Positions 22,224 to 34,053 of a stretch of DNA of 64,000 nt are shown one piece after another. This stretch comes from Kingdonia uniflora. Its lineage: Eukaryota; Streptophyta; Magnoliopsida; Ranunculales; Circaeasteraceae. The stretch is from assembly GCA_014058105.1 (NCBI GenBank), contig JACGCM010000779.1, positions 1,116,001-1,180,000 of the forward strand, in the 5' to 3' direction. The position numbers were made by a program, and so were the translations under genes. Every line of letters begins with the position of its first letter. Within the stretch, counting starts at the first letter, position 1. The notes below the pieces were generated by a model, which was not told where the DNA came from, did no database searches, and saw only the letters and a program-made list of their open reading frames with translations.

Positions 22224-24350
22224 TAACCATAAGGGTTAACTTTGATGCTAAACTAGGTTTGACCATGTTGACCGAGAGGGTTGGCCATGTGGGTTGACCA
22301 GGGGTTAAATGTTCAAATTACGCCATTTTGACAAAATACATAGGCCTATTTATGCTGCAATCACACCTATTAACCATAATTTGACCACAGAGGGTATATT
22401 TTATGGGTCTTTAGCGGTGCATCAAGGGACATTCTATTTTTAATGAGAAATCTTGGATTTTGTTATTAAAAAAACTATTTACTTAATGTATAAAACCAGT
22501 ACTACCCGTGGCTCGCCACAGCAACAACGTTGACATGCCTTCGGCGTTATCAATTTGATGCGTCGACGCGCCTATGGCGGTGCTATAAATGATGAGCTAA
22601 CACATTTACTTATACAGTTTTGAAATTAACTTTATGCACATTATTAAGCATGTTTTTGTCATCAAATATCTATTTGTATGATTTTTTTTATAAAAGTATG
22701 ATAAATATTGGTTAAAGTGAACACAATTAACCAAATGTAAACTTACTCTAAGATTAGACATCCTTAAAGAAAATAAAAAATTGTTATATGAACCTGTCGA
22801 GACCAAACAGTATCTAATATACAAAGAAGCAATTGTTAATGGCTTGTCGAATTGTAAAAAACCTAAGTTCTATTCCAAATAATAACATACTTTTTTACTG
22901 TACATATATGTACTTGGTGCTTCTTTTTTTTGACAATTATGTACATATTTACCACCATAATCTCCAAAAAGTATAACGTGATTACTCTATTACCTTAGAG
23001 CGGGCATATGAAAGACATGGCGCAAGACAGTTTGTTATCTATAATTCAATCATATCCACCGAATTTGAAAAACTTTGAGCGTCAAGAACCTAAATTTCAA
23101 AAATATATAACTTGGAAAAAGAGAACAAAAGAATCCATTATAAAGATTAATAACAGAGCAATACTTAAATGCCTTAGTATCTATTGCAGGGGTGGTTCTA
23201 GAGAATAGACATTTAAAGGACTGATATTTAAAGAACATAGGCTACTACTGCACATGATCATCATGGATATTTCTCAATTTAATTCTACAAACTCCAAAGT
23301 CCTTGCATCAATCATCACAACAGGAAACTCAAGTATCTCGACATTCTCCTCCAAGACTATTAGTAAAAGATAGTTTAAATCCTAAGCCTGTTAACGTTAT
23401 AGTATATCTATATGCATTTGAAGCTTCACCGAGCGATCATGCCTAAAATGTGATGCATTAAAAAAAATTTGATTTGAACATCGATCTAAACACTAAAACT
23501 TAAAGTCGAGAACTTAAATCCAATATCACAAAATTGAACAAACCTGGGGTGATCGATACCCATTCACTCCATATTCAGAGCTATTAAAATGAAAAATTAA
23601 AACCAAAGAATATTTCCAGATTGCGGAAGTTGATTTTTTAGACCTTATCGAATTTTTGGACCTCAAACATCAAAACAAAACCACCATTGTAAAGAGAGGT
23701 TTTATACCACTAAAATTTCTCACTTGGTTTCTCATATTTTTTAAGCTACCAAACACACCATAAATGTAAAACAGAGTGGAAGAAATAAGTCAACGCCCAT
23801 ATACTAAAATGACGTTTTGGAGTATGTTTGGTTGGTTAAAAACAAATGTAAATAAAACAAATTACCTGGGGAAAAAAAAAATTAGGTCGATCTCCCCTAG
23901 TTTTCTCCCCCCTTCATTGGATGGTTTCCTCATCAAATCTTTTATTATGTTTATAAATTTACTTATTTTTCTCTTATTATGCATTAGCATGCTGTGATTG
24001 TTTTAGTTTAGTTTCACCCAGCCAATCCTCGTTGCTGTTTCCTACCAAATCTAAAACTTAAAAGCAAGAGTATTCAACTTGTGTGGAGTAATATAAATAA
24101 ACAGGTAGTAAGAAGTAAAAGTTGCGAAGCATATATGAAGTTTCTAGCAATATATTTACGGCCTAATATATGCATCACTATACAGTATACTCAAAACAAC
24201 CAGTTAAGACATCCATGCCTTTTTAGTAAAATAAATTACATTCACAAAGGATGTAAACCTTGTGGTTTTAGTTTAGCCAAAAGTAAAGCAATATAAAAAG
24301 AGCCACAAACTATGCAAAAATGACGAAAACAATATTTGAAAACATGAAAG
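22224..24350. other. Gap, mostly featureless AT-rich DNA
   Basis: No gene seen. A small CpG-rich patch at about 22505-22600 contains a GTGGC-TC-GCCAC hairpin and GCGTCGACGCG, out of character with its surroundings. The rest shows only short frames without recognisable motifs. Confidence 0.4.
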
Positions 24351-24359
24351 AGAATGAAA

Positions 24360-24540
24360 ACTATGTTCTAAAATGATTACCTTGGCAGGGAATGTGCCGA
24401 CAGGTAGTTTGGTAGTCAAAATCTCTTTGAGTTTCCTTACAGCTTTAACCTTGTTTGCTAAGATGTCGAGCTAAAGCAATAGCTCTTCTGTTTGCAAAGG
24501 GAAGTCTAGTGTCAACCACAAAATAGGTCTTCTTATATTT
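24360..24540 (-). other. Short open stretches, possible exon remnant, unrecognised
   Basis: On the minus strand FVVDTRLPFANRRAIALA and, in another frame, LANKVKAVRKLKEILTTKLP read smoothly, the latter ending at a possible splice donor (AAG|GTAATC). The sense looks protein-like and lies beside a PFP-alpha fragment, but I do not recognise the source gene. Confidence 0.3.
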
Positions 24541-24791
24541 TTAGTTCACCCAAAAATTGAACCATATTATTATTCTATGAACTATGTATTAGAAAGACCC
24601 ACGGTAATAATACCACTGTTGAAGAGTTTTATGCCTAAAAAAGAGAAAATGATTAAGACATCCCATACTGTAAAATGGGAGGAACGAAAATGTGCTTGGT
24701 TTCCAACACTATGGGTCGGCAAACCTAGAAATCAGAGATGATCCCAACTGAGGAAGAGTGCAGCAAATCATTCATAACTTTAGAGAGGTTT

Positions 24792-25400
24792 CTAAGCTGT
24801 GAATGAAGGTGTAGACATCACTGATAGACTATCTGTCGCAAATGACATGGTAATCAAAGTTGCTTTCAGAACATCCTAAGAACACCCTGGTTTCACAATA
24901 ATTCTTACCTTATCAAGATATTCTTGTAGCTTCTTGATTCGACCCATGTAGTCATGGTCTTTAACACACAAGTTCACGGCCTTGGCATCAGCTCCGGGAC
25001 CATTATACTAAAGTGGTCTAAGGTTTCTATAGACATCATCCATCAAAAATTTCGTTGCATTTTGCCTCAACAACTCGTATGCTTTGCCATTCAAATCTAC
25101 GATAGCAGGGTGAACACATGGTTTTCCAATAGAGGTGGCACCTGGACCACACACTCATCGCTTAACAGTCATCATTGCCATAATTGGAGCAGCACCACAT
25201 TTCCACTTGTTTACGGGACTTTTCAAGTTAGTTATAGCCGCCAAGTAACCATTCAAACCAGCTGCTAGAATGTGATATCAAATGTGTCCAAACACATGCA
25301 TAGCCACAATCAAATTTTGATGGTAAAGCACCCCGAGCTTGATAACTGAAGAAGTGGCAGATAGCATTGAACTTTTTCTTGTATGCACTTTCTTTCATGC
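24792..25400 (-). pseudogene. PFP alpha subunit fragment (pyrophosphate-fructose 6-phosphate 1-phosphotransferase)
   Basis: Minus-strand codons give the C-terminal part of the regulatory alpha subunit of [31 protein letters not shown], then after a frame change [19 protein letters not shown] and [61 protein letters not shown] and [10 protein letters not shown], ending near TAG 24792-24794. Stops replace residues after MTVKR, in NLRPL*YNGPGA, and in GCS*DVLK. PFP catalyses the reversible PPi-dependent step between fructose 6-phosphate and fructose 1,6-bisphosphate in the cytosol. No intron breaks the homology, so it is either one large exon or a retrocopy. It is joined at about 25400 to an unrelated lysine-rich frame. 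Confidence 0.85.
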
Positions 25401-25403
25401 TTA

Positions 25404-25810
25404 GACTCACTGGTGGCTCCATTCTTCTTTTTCTTCTTACTACTTTTATCTTTTCCCTTTTTATCATCAGCCACATCCTCCTTTAGCTCAGACGACGACC
25501 TCTGATAATCCATTGATTTCTTCAAAATATTTGAGTCCTCAGGGTCATTGTTAGTTCCGTTCTTTGATCCCTTCTTGTTCCAACCAAACCAACTCTTCTT
25601 CTTTTTGGTAACACCATTTGATTCAGAATTCTCATAAACATCAGCTACTACCACATCATTTTCTTGACACCCAAAACCCCCATGACCATCCTCGCCAAAA
25701 CTATCTGTGTTCCCATCCAAGGAAAAAAATGTACCTCCTAATTCTGATCTTGTAGACTCCACAACAAAATCGTCAAGAGTTCTAATTGTAGAATGATATA
25801 TAACCTACAA
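25404..25810 (-). pseudogene. Lysine-rich exon-like fragment, unrecognised
   Basis: The minus strand is open from about 25795 to 25310 and reads TIRTLDDFVVESTRSELGG, then an acidic glycine-rich part, KKKKSWFGWNKKGSK, an acidic serine stretch, and [13 protein letters not shown] possible splice acceptor (TTTTGTAG) precedes it at about 25810. The pattern is that of a charged, disordered region of a plant protein. I could not name the gene. Its frame is entered by PFP-alpha sequence at about 25400 in a different phase, so the two are fused at DNA level. No start or domain can be assigned. Confidence 0.5.
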
Positions 25811-27300
25811 AATAAATAACCCCAACTTTAAAAACTTACTACTCAATATTCTCAATCATTCCTAAATATTCATGACCACAAGCATACAGCCTAATGGGAT
25901 TAACACTATATCTCTTTCTAATACTATACTCTACTCAATATTCGCGGTAGAGCTCGTCGAAATTTTTTGGCAGTACTATTATTGGTGTACAACTAACTAA
26001 TCATAAAAACTGCAATCCGGTGATCAAAGAAGATTATTTTGATGGACTCTCAAATTTTAACCTGCCATTGATCTCCAAAATACACTATGAAAGTTGGCGA
26101 TGCAACAAAATAGAATCATCAAAGGATGTTAAGCAGTAAGGGATAGCAGGACAAAACCTATTTCACAACTTCATAAAGATGATAAGTATTTGAGATGGGT
26201 TTAATACCCAATTTGTTGGATATGCTAGGATTTCCCCCAATCACTGATTTATACCAATCAAATGTTGTATTAGAGATTGATTTACGGATCCAATAATTCA
26301 AAAGCAATCAATAATTGAGCATGAAATTAGAACTAATCAAACTCATAGGAAAACTAAATCAGAGGCTATTTATCTTGACAATGATTATACCATGAGAGAG
26401 AGAGAATAGGAAATCTACTGACATTACACTAAGAACGGTCAAAGAATTGAACTCGCTCCTCACAGTGCAATCTCCATCCCTCTGTATATCTCTCGATCAC
26501 TACTTAATCAAACACCAAACTAAATCAAAGCCCCAATTTCAACAACAACGTGAACAACAATATCAATATCACTCAAATGTGTTATTTAATTATACCTGAG
26601 AGGCAAAATCGAATGGTAATAGTAACATTCTCATTAGCTTTGCTCAATGTAGATGTCAAAGGGCTCATCGAGTTTGATGGAGCTGCTAGTGAGAGGTTTA
26701 ATGTAGGTCGAGAGCTTGAAGGAGTTAAATCGAGTTTGATGGTCGCGTTTCGGGGCTTCTTTGACGCTTTAGGAGAGAGAAAGAGAAATTTGAGAAAGGG
26801 GGTCGGGATAATTTGTATTGAGGGAGAGAGGTGGTAAGACTAAAGTACCTTATTCTAGATTTTGTCTAAAGTACCCTTAAAATGTTTACTCCTACCAAGA
26901 GAAAAATAGATCTAGGCCGTCCATCTCATTTTCTTTTCCAAATCTCCATAAAATTGCATTAAATCTCAACCCCTTTTTATCTTTGAGACAAGGCCAAACT
27001 TGTTTATTTGAAGAACATCATTGTGTAATGTAATATAGATATGAATTAAATGGGTTTAAAGATGTCCTTCAAAACATTTTAACCCATGTTTTTTCGTGTC
27101 TAGTATTCTAATCCACTCATATGGATGGATTGAGGAGTTACAAGGCAAGATATTTTAGAGTTATCTTGCTATATTTATCCCAAATTACCTAATAATTTTA
27201 CATTGGCTAGTAATCCTTAGGGTATATATGTTTTACCCCTAAAAAGGCCCTTTGAGGGGCACTATTTGAGCTTCTGATTGAATTATATTTGAATGATTTG
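25811..27300. other. Gap, no recognised gene
   Basis: A 95-codon plus-strand frame at 26550-26837 begins with a low-complexity Asn/Ile stretch and has no domain I know. The rest is AT-rich. The left end of copia K should lie near 27300, but no 5' LTR or primer site is visible, so K is truncated here. Confidence 0.35.
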
Positions 27301-27337
27301 AAATCAATATTGATTATAAATTCAATACTATGAGCTG

Positions 27338-28070
27338 ATGTTAAATCTCAAGAGTTGGGATTTCCCACCACTGCAAATTTCTGGCAAAAATTACCTTACC
27401 TGGCGCGAAGATACCGAGATTTATTTGAACTCTCAAAATTTAGAACATACTATCATGGCTGCATCAACTAATATGGCAACGCCAGAAGATAGGTTCCAGT
27501 GGTCGAACCTCATATTGATGGACTACCAAAATGTAACTGAGTACAATTCTGCACTTCACCTCAATATTTAAGTTGTGTAGAGACACGATTACATAATCTA
27601 ATTTGAATGAGAGGGCTCTAAGCACGCTTCATGCATCGAATATTGTACTTCAAAGGCAATTTCAACATGATAAGTTAGCTATCCACGCTGAATTGATCAC
27701 CCTGCTACTCATAGCAGAGCAAAATGATGAACTAATGATGAAAAACAAGTTAGTTCGGCCTTCTGGATGTGTAGCCATGCCTGAGGCACATATGGTAAAT
27801 TTCAGGGGGAGCAACGGTGCTAGCGGATGAGGCAGTAGTATAGGTAGAGGTGACATGGGTGGTCGACATCAGGAGGGAAGCCAGTTTGCTGCTACCCAGA
27901 ATCCTAGATGGGGAGGCAACTCTCAACCACCACAACAGCGCAAGCAAGGCAAGAAACCGGCCAAAAATACTAAATGCTATATCTTTGGTAGGAACGGAAA
28001 TATGCAAAAGAATGCACAAATGCTCCCATGTCTAACGGCAAGCCTGAAGCCAACCATGCATTTCTGATAG
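27338..28070 (+). pseudogene. Copia K gag
   Basis: From ATG 27338 the frame reads MLNLKSWDFPPLQISGKNYL and TWREDTEIYLNSQNLEHTI, then RFQWSNLILMDYQNVTEYNS, typical of plant Ty1/copia gag (UBN2-like). The segment between is shortened by an internal deletion. The frame stops near 27570 and resumes at about 27603 as LSTLHASNIVLQRQFQ and LLIAEQNDELMMKN, followed by a Gly/Arg-rich stretch and a degenerate zinc knuckle KCYIFGRNGNMQKN (normally C-x2-C-x4-H-x4-C). Gag would form the particle. Confidence 0.85.
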
Positions 28071-29910
28071 ACATTGGTCCCCCAGGATATGGATGCAGTG
28101 ACGGGTGAAAATGCCCAGGATACATGCACAACCCAGTAGATAGACCGACGATACATGATAAACATTTTAGTCTTTCCCTATTTTCGTACTTCGTTTATTT
28201 TGATTCAGCACTTAAGTTTTCATAAGGGAGCATTTTATTTTTCAGCACTTTCTTTTCGCACACTTTGGTTTTCAAAAAATAAAATAAATGCTCGTACTAC
28301 GGTTATACCTATGCGAGTTGCTCTACATGTTTACATAGCTTGTAGTTATTTTCAATTAGAATTTAAGAATGCGTATGTAATGCTTGATCTATCTTTTCAA
28401 ATTAAGATAAAAGAAAATGGATCTATCTGCCCTCATGGATCTATCTTTTCAAATTAATAGATAGTGGGACCATACATATTATACTTTGTGAGAAATTGTT
28501 CTTCTCAACTCTGACTTCGTATGACGGTGAGGTCACAACCATATCTAGTACGGCCAATATGGTGGAGGGCAGTGGCTAGGCCATTATACTACTCCCGAAA
28601 GATTCGATCTTACAAATCGACCATGTCTTATATTCGAGTAAGTTGAATAAAAATCTACTAAGTTTTATAGATATTCATTCCAACAGCTTTCAAGTAGAAA
28701 CCATGATGAACAATAAAAAGGCTGACTAGTAAATTATATCAACAATTAAGGGTCAAAAAATTGACTTGTAACAGTGTCCAGGACATTCCTCAGAATTATT
28801 CTCTACAGAGATAAGGGTTGTCAAAACATATGTTATTACTAACTTTTCTCCAATGCGGGAGAAAGTGTTTAAGCTCTAGCATGATCGTTTAAGACATCTA
28901 GGTACATCCATGATGTGGAAAATCATCAAAAATATAACGGGACACTCAATGGAGTCAGAGAAGATCCCGATTTTATGTAATAGACCGTGTAAAGCTTTTT
29001 CGTAAGGGAAGTTAATCACACAACCTTGTAATAGAAAGGTGGGGAATGAGTCGCCAGCCTTTCTCCACCGTATCCATGGAGATATGTGTGAACTTATCCA
29101 TCCACAAAGTGAGTTGTTTAAGTATTATATGGTGCTCATTGACGCATTGCTGAGATGGTCTCATGTTTGTCTACTCTCGAGTAGAAATCATGCATTCCCA
29201 CAGTTATATTAGCACAAATCATTAGGTTGCGGATGTAGTTTCTAGACCACCCGTAGACTTGACTAAGCTGGAAAGCTTACCTCGAAAGCATTTGGTGTAT
29301 ATTGTACTTCAAATGGGATGAATATGAATCATCCAGTCCCATATGTACATACCCAAAATGGGATGGCGAATAATCTAATCAAGCAATTATAGTTAATCAC
29401 AAGGCCATAATTATTACATATATAACTTCTGGCAACCGTGTGGGGACATGCAATTTTACATGCCTCAGCTTTGATTTGGATTCGTTCGACGACATACCAC
29501 TAACATTCCCCAAAACAACTAGTAACTGGGTATGAGCCCAGTGACTTCCATCTGCACATTTGGATGTACCGTGCAGGTGCTGATAGTACCTCCACTATGC
29601 CCAAAGATGGGTCCCCAATGTGGTTTAGGCGTATACGTAGGTTATGATTTATCATCTATTATCAAATATTTGGAACCCATGTCAACATGTGATTTGTTTA
29701 ATGCTAGATTTGACTATTGCCATTTTGATGAAACAATGTTCTCAGTATTAGGGGGAGATAAGACACATGAATGCCATGACTTTAAGTGGAGTAACCAATT
29801 GTTATATCAATATGATCCTTTATCACCGGTAGGTGACTAGGAAGTCTAGCAGATGTAGTATATAGTAAGAGTATCGATTGAAATTCCAGATACATTTAAT
29901 GCTGCTACTA
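28071..29910 (+). pseudogene. Copia K protease and integrase remnants
   Basis: This part is riddled with stops and frameshifts but stays recognisable: the protease tail ILLPKDSILQIDHVLYSSKL (about 28590-28640), a pre-integrase block HDRLRHLGTSMMWKI (about 28880-28920), the integrase core ESPAFLHRIHGDMCELIHPQ (about 29050-29105) and MVLIDALLRWSHVCLLS, the VHTQNGMANNLIKQL block (about 29347-29390) where the catalytic Glu of the NGxAE motif is replaced by Asn, and the C-terminal KMGPQCGLGVYVGYDLSS and SIIKYLEPM (about 29600-29680). Order and spacing are those of Ty1/copia integrase. Confidence 0.8.
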
Positions 29911-30700
29911 AAGTGGTAAAAGGGCATGTACCTGCGGGTAATGTGCCTGCACGATTAGAAGTCCCATTTAGGACTCACTTAGAACCAACAAATGAATCAG
30001 CGGCATACAAGAGGTGTAGTTCAGCATATTACCTAGGGTGTACTAGACCGGATATATCTTTCGCAGTAAACTTTATTACGAGGCATAGTTCAGCGCCTAC
30101 CAAGAGGTACTACAAAGTTATTGAGCACCTTCAGAAGTATCTGCGTGGCACTATAGACTTGGGATTATTCTATCATAGGGATGGAAAATCTAAGCTGGTT
30201 GATACGTCGACGCAGGATATTTATCAGACCCGTATAGGGCATATTAGAAAATGGGTTTATGTGTTTATGTATGGTAAGGCAACCATTTCATGGAGATTAG
30301 TGAAGCAAACCATGGTTGCGAGTTCATCGAATTACTCAAAGATTCAAGCACCACATGAAGTCGGCAAGGAATGTTTCTTATTACGATATATGATAGGTTA
30401 TATAAATGGAAGTTCTGGTTTAAGTGACATTATGATCCTATACAGATCTTTGAGGATAACACAGTATTTGTTCAACAAGTTAAAGCTGGTTATATCAAAG
30501 GCGTTAGGATAAAGCATATCACGATAAAGTTTTTCCATAAGTTACAAGTGACGAAAGAAGTTGAAGTTGTTTAAGTTTGTTCATTTGAGAATCTTGTGGA
30601 CTTGTTTACTAAGGCATTACCAAAACTGACTTTTGAGAAGTTGCTTTATAAGATCAGAATGCACAGTTTATACTCACTCAAACGGTATGGAGCATGTAGA
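29911..30700 (+). pseudogene. Copia K RNase H joined to integrase tail, RT deleted
   Basis: The open frame 29913-30512 begins in the linker after integrase (HVPAGNVPARLEVP) and passes directly into the RT-RNase H junction LGCTRPDISFAVNFITRHSS. Next come IEHLQKYLRGTIDLGLFYHR, the RNase H domain (TISWRLVKQTMVASSSNYSK), and a broken C-terminus ENLVDLFTKALPKLTFEK at about 30590-30640. The whole RT domain, including the YxDD box, is absent, and the deletion left the frame open. RNase H would degrade the RNA strand during reverse transcription. Confidence 0.85.
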
Positions 30701-31099
30701 CGTAAAGTAGGAGATCGATCCCGCTGACGAGTGTCAAAAAGTGTTTGATATTTACTGACTACATAAGGTAAATTCGATCCCCGCTGATAAGATCTAAAGT
30801 TGTTTGATCCTTGGAGATACATCTAGGGGAGTTTGATCCTCGTAGATAATATCAGGAGGTGTTTGATCCTCGCTAACTGGACAAGAAGTGTGTTGTGCTC
30901 CTTTTCCCATGTACGTAACTTTTTCTACTGGGTTTTGCTAGAAAAGGTTTTTAATGAAGCAACTGAAGCGCGTCCAATACAAAGATGGTGAACACAGGGT
31001 TGTACTCTTTCCTTGTATATTTTATCCTAAGGTGGTTTTATGTGTGGAGGTTTTGACGAGGCAATGGTTCATTTTTTGGGTGTTATCCTAAAGGGGAAG
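30701..31099 (+). other. Copia K 3' untranslated region and polypurine tract
   Basis: Short phrases of the type TTTGATCCTCGCTGA recur through 30715-30890. The last bases before the LTR, AAAGGGGAAG at 31090-31099, are the expected polypurine tract. Confidence 0.7.
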
Positions 31100-31483
31100 T
31101 GTTATAAGTTGGGCCCCCATGAGGGGAGATGAATAGCTTCAGTACACTGTGAGGCCTATGTGGAATTTGGGAGCCCGCCCAAGATGTCACGTTAGTCCTA
31201 GAGATACACACTAGAGATTAGATGGTAGAGAAGTAATCTCCTAGATTTAGGGTTTATTAAGTAAGTTAAGGTTGTGTACCTATCATTGTAACCTATAACT
31301 GAAGAATTAATAAGGCTTTATATTTACCCTTTATTATTCTCTCTCTCTCTCTTTGATTGTTTAGGTGCTTCGGTCCACTGTGGGACCTACATAGAATTTG
31401 GGAGCCCATCCAAGATGTCACATCACTCCTAGGGATGCACCCTAGAGATTACTTGGTAGAGAAGTAGTCTCCTAGGTTTAGGG
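31100..31483 (+). mobile_element. Copia K 3' LTR, left part, with internal duplication
   Basis: The LTR starts TGTTATAAG at 31100, directly after the polypurine tract. It contains a tandem duplication: the block from about 31129 (TTCAGTACACTGTGAGGCC to TGATTGTTTAGGTG, about 31366) begins again at about 31368 (TTCGGTCCACTGTGGGACC). The second copy is cut by element H after TTTAGGG and finishes at 44264-44443. Confidence 0.85.
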
Positions 31484-31484
31484 T
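31480..31484. repeat. Left target duplication of element H
   Basis: AGGGT, identical to 44259-44263. The undisturbed first duplicate of the K LTR reads TTTAGGGTTTATTAAG at the same place, which confirms the empty site. Confidence 0.92.
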
Positions 31485-31978
31485 TAATCCACAATACAAA
31501 TTGAGAAACCCTAAAAAGAAGAATTGTATGTAAAATACACAATTTTGTGGGAGAATTCCCTTTAGAGCTTCAATTGCTCAATCAATAATTAATTACAATC
31601 GAATTCCTCTCAAGCCCTAAGCTTCTCTCTCAGAACTTTGATTGATCTAACTTGATCCTCTCTTGCCTAGCCTTACCCCTTTATAAAGGTTATAAGTTCC
31701 TAGTTAGAAAATATGATAATTATGCCCTTAAACACCAAAAACTATAGGCTAAATTGTGCCTCTGCTCGAACAGAACAAGCCTTTGTTCGAACATAAAATG
31801 TGTATTCGAACAGACATTAATTCTATTCGAATAAAACTACTCAGATAGGTATTTATTCAAATATACTTAAAAGTGTAGCTGAACAGGAAAAATTGTATTC
31901 GAACAGACATGAAGTGTATTCGAATAAGCTACTTAGGCACCTGTTTATTCAAATAGAAAAGAAATTTATTCGAATATG
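31485..31978 (-). repeat. Element H 3' LTR, truncated
   Basis: Matches the 5' LTR at 43725-44258, starting TAATCCACAATAC, but homology ends at about 31978. The last ~40 bp, which should finish ATCCTCCTGGATCA, are missing and Tat-type sequence takes over. It has six TTCGAA palindromes. Confidence 0.88.
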
Positions 31979-32789
31979 TAATGGCCAAATTCCGTAGCTC
32001 GATACGATTAGGAAGTAGCAATCACACCAATGAACCTGTTACACTACTCTACTAGAAAGTAAGAAATGAAGACAGGTGCTTTTAGCGTGGAAAACCTCTA
32101 AATAGGTGAAAAACCACGACCTCGTATGGAGGATTTTTGTAAAGGTCTCTTTATTGCTTTGAGTGAATATCTTTATTACAAGTAATCTCTAGAATATAGA
32201 AATGTCTTTGATCTCGTAAATAAGAAGTTTGAGTCAATTTTCTCCTCCCTGTCTCTTCTGGAACTTCTTCTTTTTATAGACTTTTCCCACAGCTCTTCGT
32301 CGTGCTGGAGCACGTCTTCTGAATAATACAGTTAATGGCAGTTGACTGAATAACTGACCAGTTCGTAGGGGACAAGTGTTTTTAACTGAATAATATTTTC
32401 CGGGTTTAGCTCGACCCACGTTTTTGAGTAGTTCGTGGGATTGGATAAAATGTTGACTGGAGGGGTAAGTGCTAAAATTGCGTGAGCCTGAGATGGAGGT
32501 GGATCGAAATAAGTAAGCTCGATTATGAGCGAGTTCGAGGAATAAGCCCCCATAATCGCCCCCTCGCAACCGAAGTCACGAGTGGCTTTGGTTGAGAAAG
32601 AGTATGTGTACAATCGTAATTTCAAAACGGAGTAATGATGGCGTTTGACTGGGTAGATGTTGCACGATATTGGGAAGTGATGGGTATTAAATGATGATGC
32701 GGATGTATGTGACGGTTTGCGTTTGAATAGTTGCGCCCGTAATAAATGATGACGCTTGGGAAAACGTACCTGCACAATAAAATTAGGGT
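31979..32789 (-). mobile_element. Probable LTR region of Tat-3
   Basis: This stretch has a minus-strand TATA box (TCTATAAAAA at 32271-32280) and LTR-like composition. It lies where the 3' LTR of the minus-strand Tat-3 element should be, left of its extra gene. No second copy is in the window, so the edges cannot be fixed. The long minus-strand open frame 32332-32883 has no domain and is treated as accidental. Confidence 0.4.
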
Positions 32790-32798
32790 TATATAAAG
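32790..32798 (+). promoter_or_regulatory. TATA box ahead of Tat-3 antisense gene
   Basis: TATATAAAG lies 74 bp upstream of the ATG at 32872 on the plus strand, opposite to the minus-strand pol of Tat-3. A separate promoter for the extra gene is an inference from position. Confidence 0.45.
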
Positions 32799-32871
32799 AG
32801 TACCTTGAGAAACTTGTTGGGAACAATTCTTGCATGCGTAAGTTTCTCTGAAAATTGTAAAAACTCAGAGT

Positions 32872-33501
32872 ATGGTTTTTCAAGAGGGAATTGTGTCTGA
32901 AGCGCAGCGGTTGAAGTTGAAGTACTTTGGCGACCAGTCTTATTAAATGGTAATCCCAGCGCCTGTTCCTCCAACGTACCGAGCCTTGTCGGGAGAGGAA
33001 GCGGCTGAAGCTGAGGAAGATTTCTACTATAAGTGGAGATTTAATGTCTTCATCTTGACAGGCGAGGAACGTTGGGCCTATCTCCGCACCCTTACGGAAG
33101 ACAGGGTTAGGGGTTTATATGCAGTGAAAGGTGTATCTGTGGGGAAGATACGTTGATTCTTTGTGGTGTCAGGGATTCTAAGGTTGGGCCCTCTTCATCT
33201 CTACCAACTATGCGGTGGTGGTGGCTATAGAAGAGGTGGTGATGGCAGTGGAGGAGGAGAACTGGTAGGGAGATTCTGCTTAGGCATTTCCATCTTTGTT
33301 TTGGGCTCTGAAGACCTTCCATCATGTTTTGTGGGTGCCACACTAAGTCTACTCTTGCATGGTTCTTGCTTGGAGTTCGACTGTGCTTCTACCGAGCCAT
33401 GGGAGGAAAACTTTTTGTTGGTTCCACTATTTTCTTTGCGTCAGGGTGAAAAATCACTGAAGTATGAAGAATTGGAAAACATGATGTCTCACGGTGCCTG
33501 A
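32872..33501 (+). pseudogene. Tat-3 antisense accessory ORF, N-terminal part
   Basis: From ATG 32872 one frame runs 209 codons to TGA/TAG at 33501, broken only by TAA at 32944-32946 and TGA at 33154-33156. It reads MVFQEGIVSEAQRLKLKYFG, then VPPTYRALSGEEAAEAEEDF, YYKWRFNVFILTGEERWAYL, VRGLYAVKGVSVGKI, a Gly/Arg-rich linker, and LGSEDLPSCFVGATLSLLLH. I recognise this only as the kind of extra protein carried by plant Tat elements. No enzymatic motif is visible. It is plus-strand, opposite to the Tat-3 integrase. Confidence 0.55.
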
Positions 33502-34053
33502 ATGCCCTGTAGCTTTGAACAAACAGGGAAAACTTGTTATCTGTAAAGTACATGAAGTTTGGTATTGGACGAATAACATTATGGTGTATTCCTGCGTAAA
33601 AACTTATTATTTATAAATCGTATGTACTGTGTGTGATATGAATAAAAGCTGATTCTCATGAATTTTGTGTAAAGAAAAATTTCTTGAATCGACCTGAAAT
33701 GTGTTGGATATTAGTTTGAATAACTGTTTGATAAGTGCTGAAACAGCGTTGTAATATTGTTCGAACTGAGATGAATATTTGTTGATATAAAAAATTTATG
33801 TTTTAACAGGAAATGGATAGAAATTGTAAACAATATGTAAATTCGAGTTGTTTAAGGTCGATTGATATACTACTCGTAAGGTTGATTATTATAACCAATG
33901 AGTGTACTAATGAGGGGATAAATTATAATAAGTGAGTCCAAGATTTAAGGTTTCTGCTACACGATGCAAGGTAAAAACTGAGTGAAAGGAGAAAGTGATT
34001 AAGAAATCTTATAAATATTGATAGCATTACCTGCAAAAGTTTAGGGGAAGGTT
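33502..34053. other. AT-rich spacer inside Tat-3 accessory region
   Basis: No open frame or motif. It may be an intron or the spacer between two accessory transcripts. Confidence 0.35.

Noticed and set aside
22495..22605. Helitron end
   Set aside because: A hairpin is present but no CTRR end or 5' TC with A/T flanks could be fixed next to it.
26550..26837. 95-codon plus-strand frame
   Set aside because: Low-complexity start, no domain, no splice or promoter context.
32234..32883. Overlapping minus-strand open frames of 111 and 183 codons
   Set aside because: They lie in LTR-like sequence containing a TATA box, have no recognisable motif, and overlap each other in different frames.
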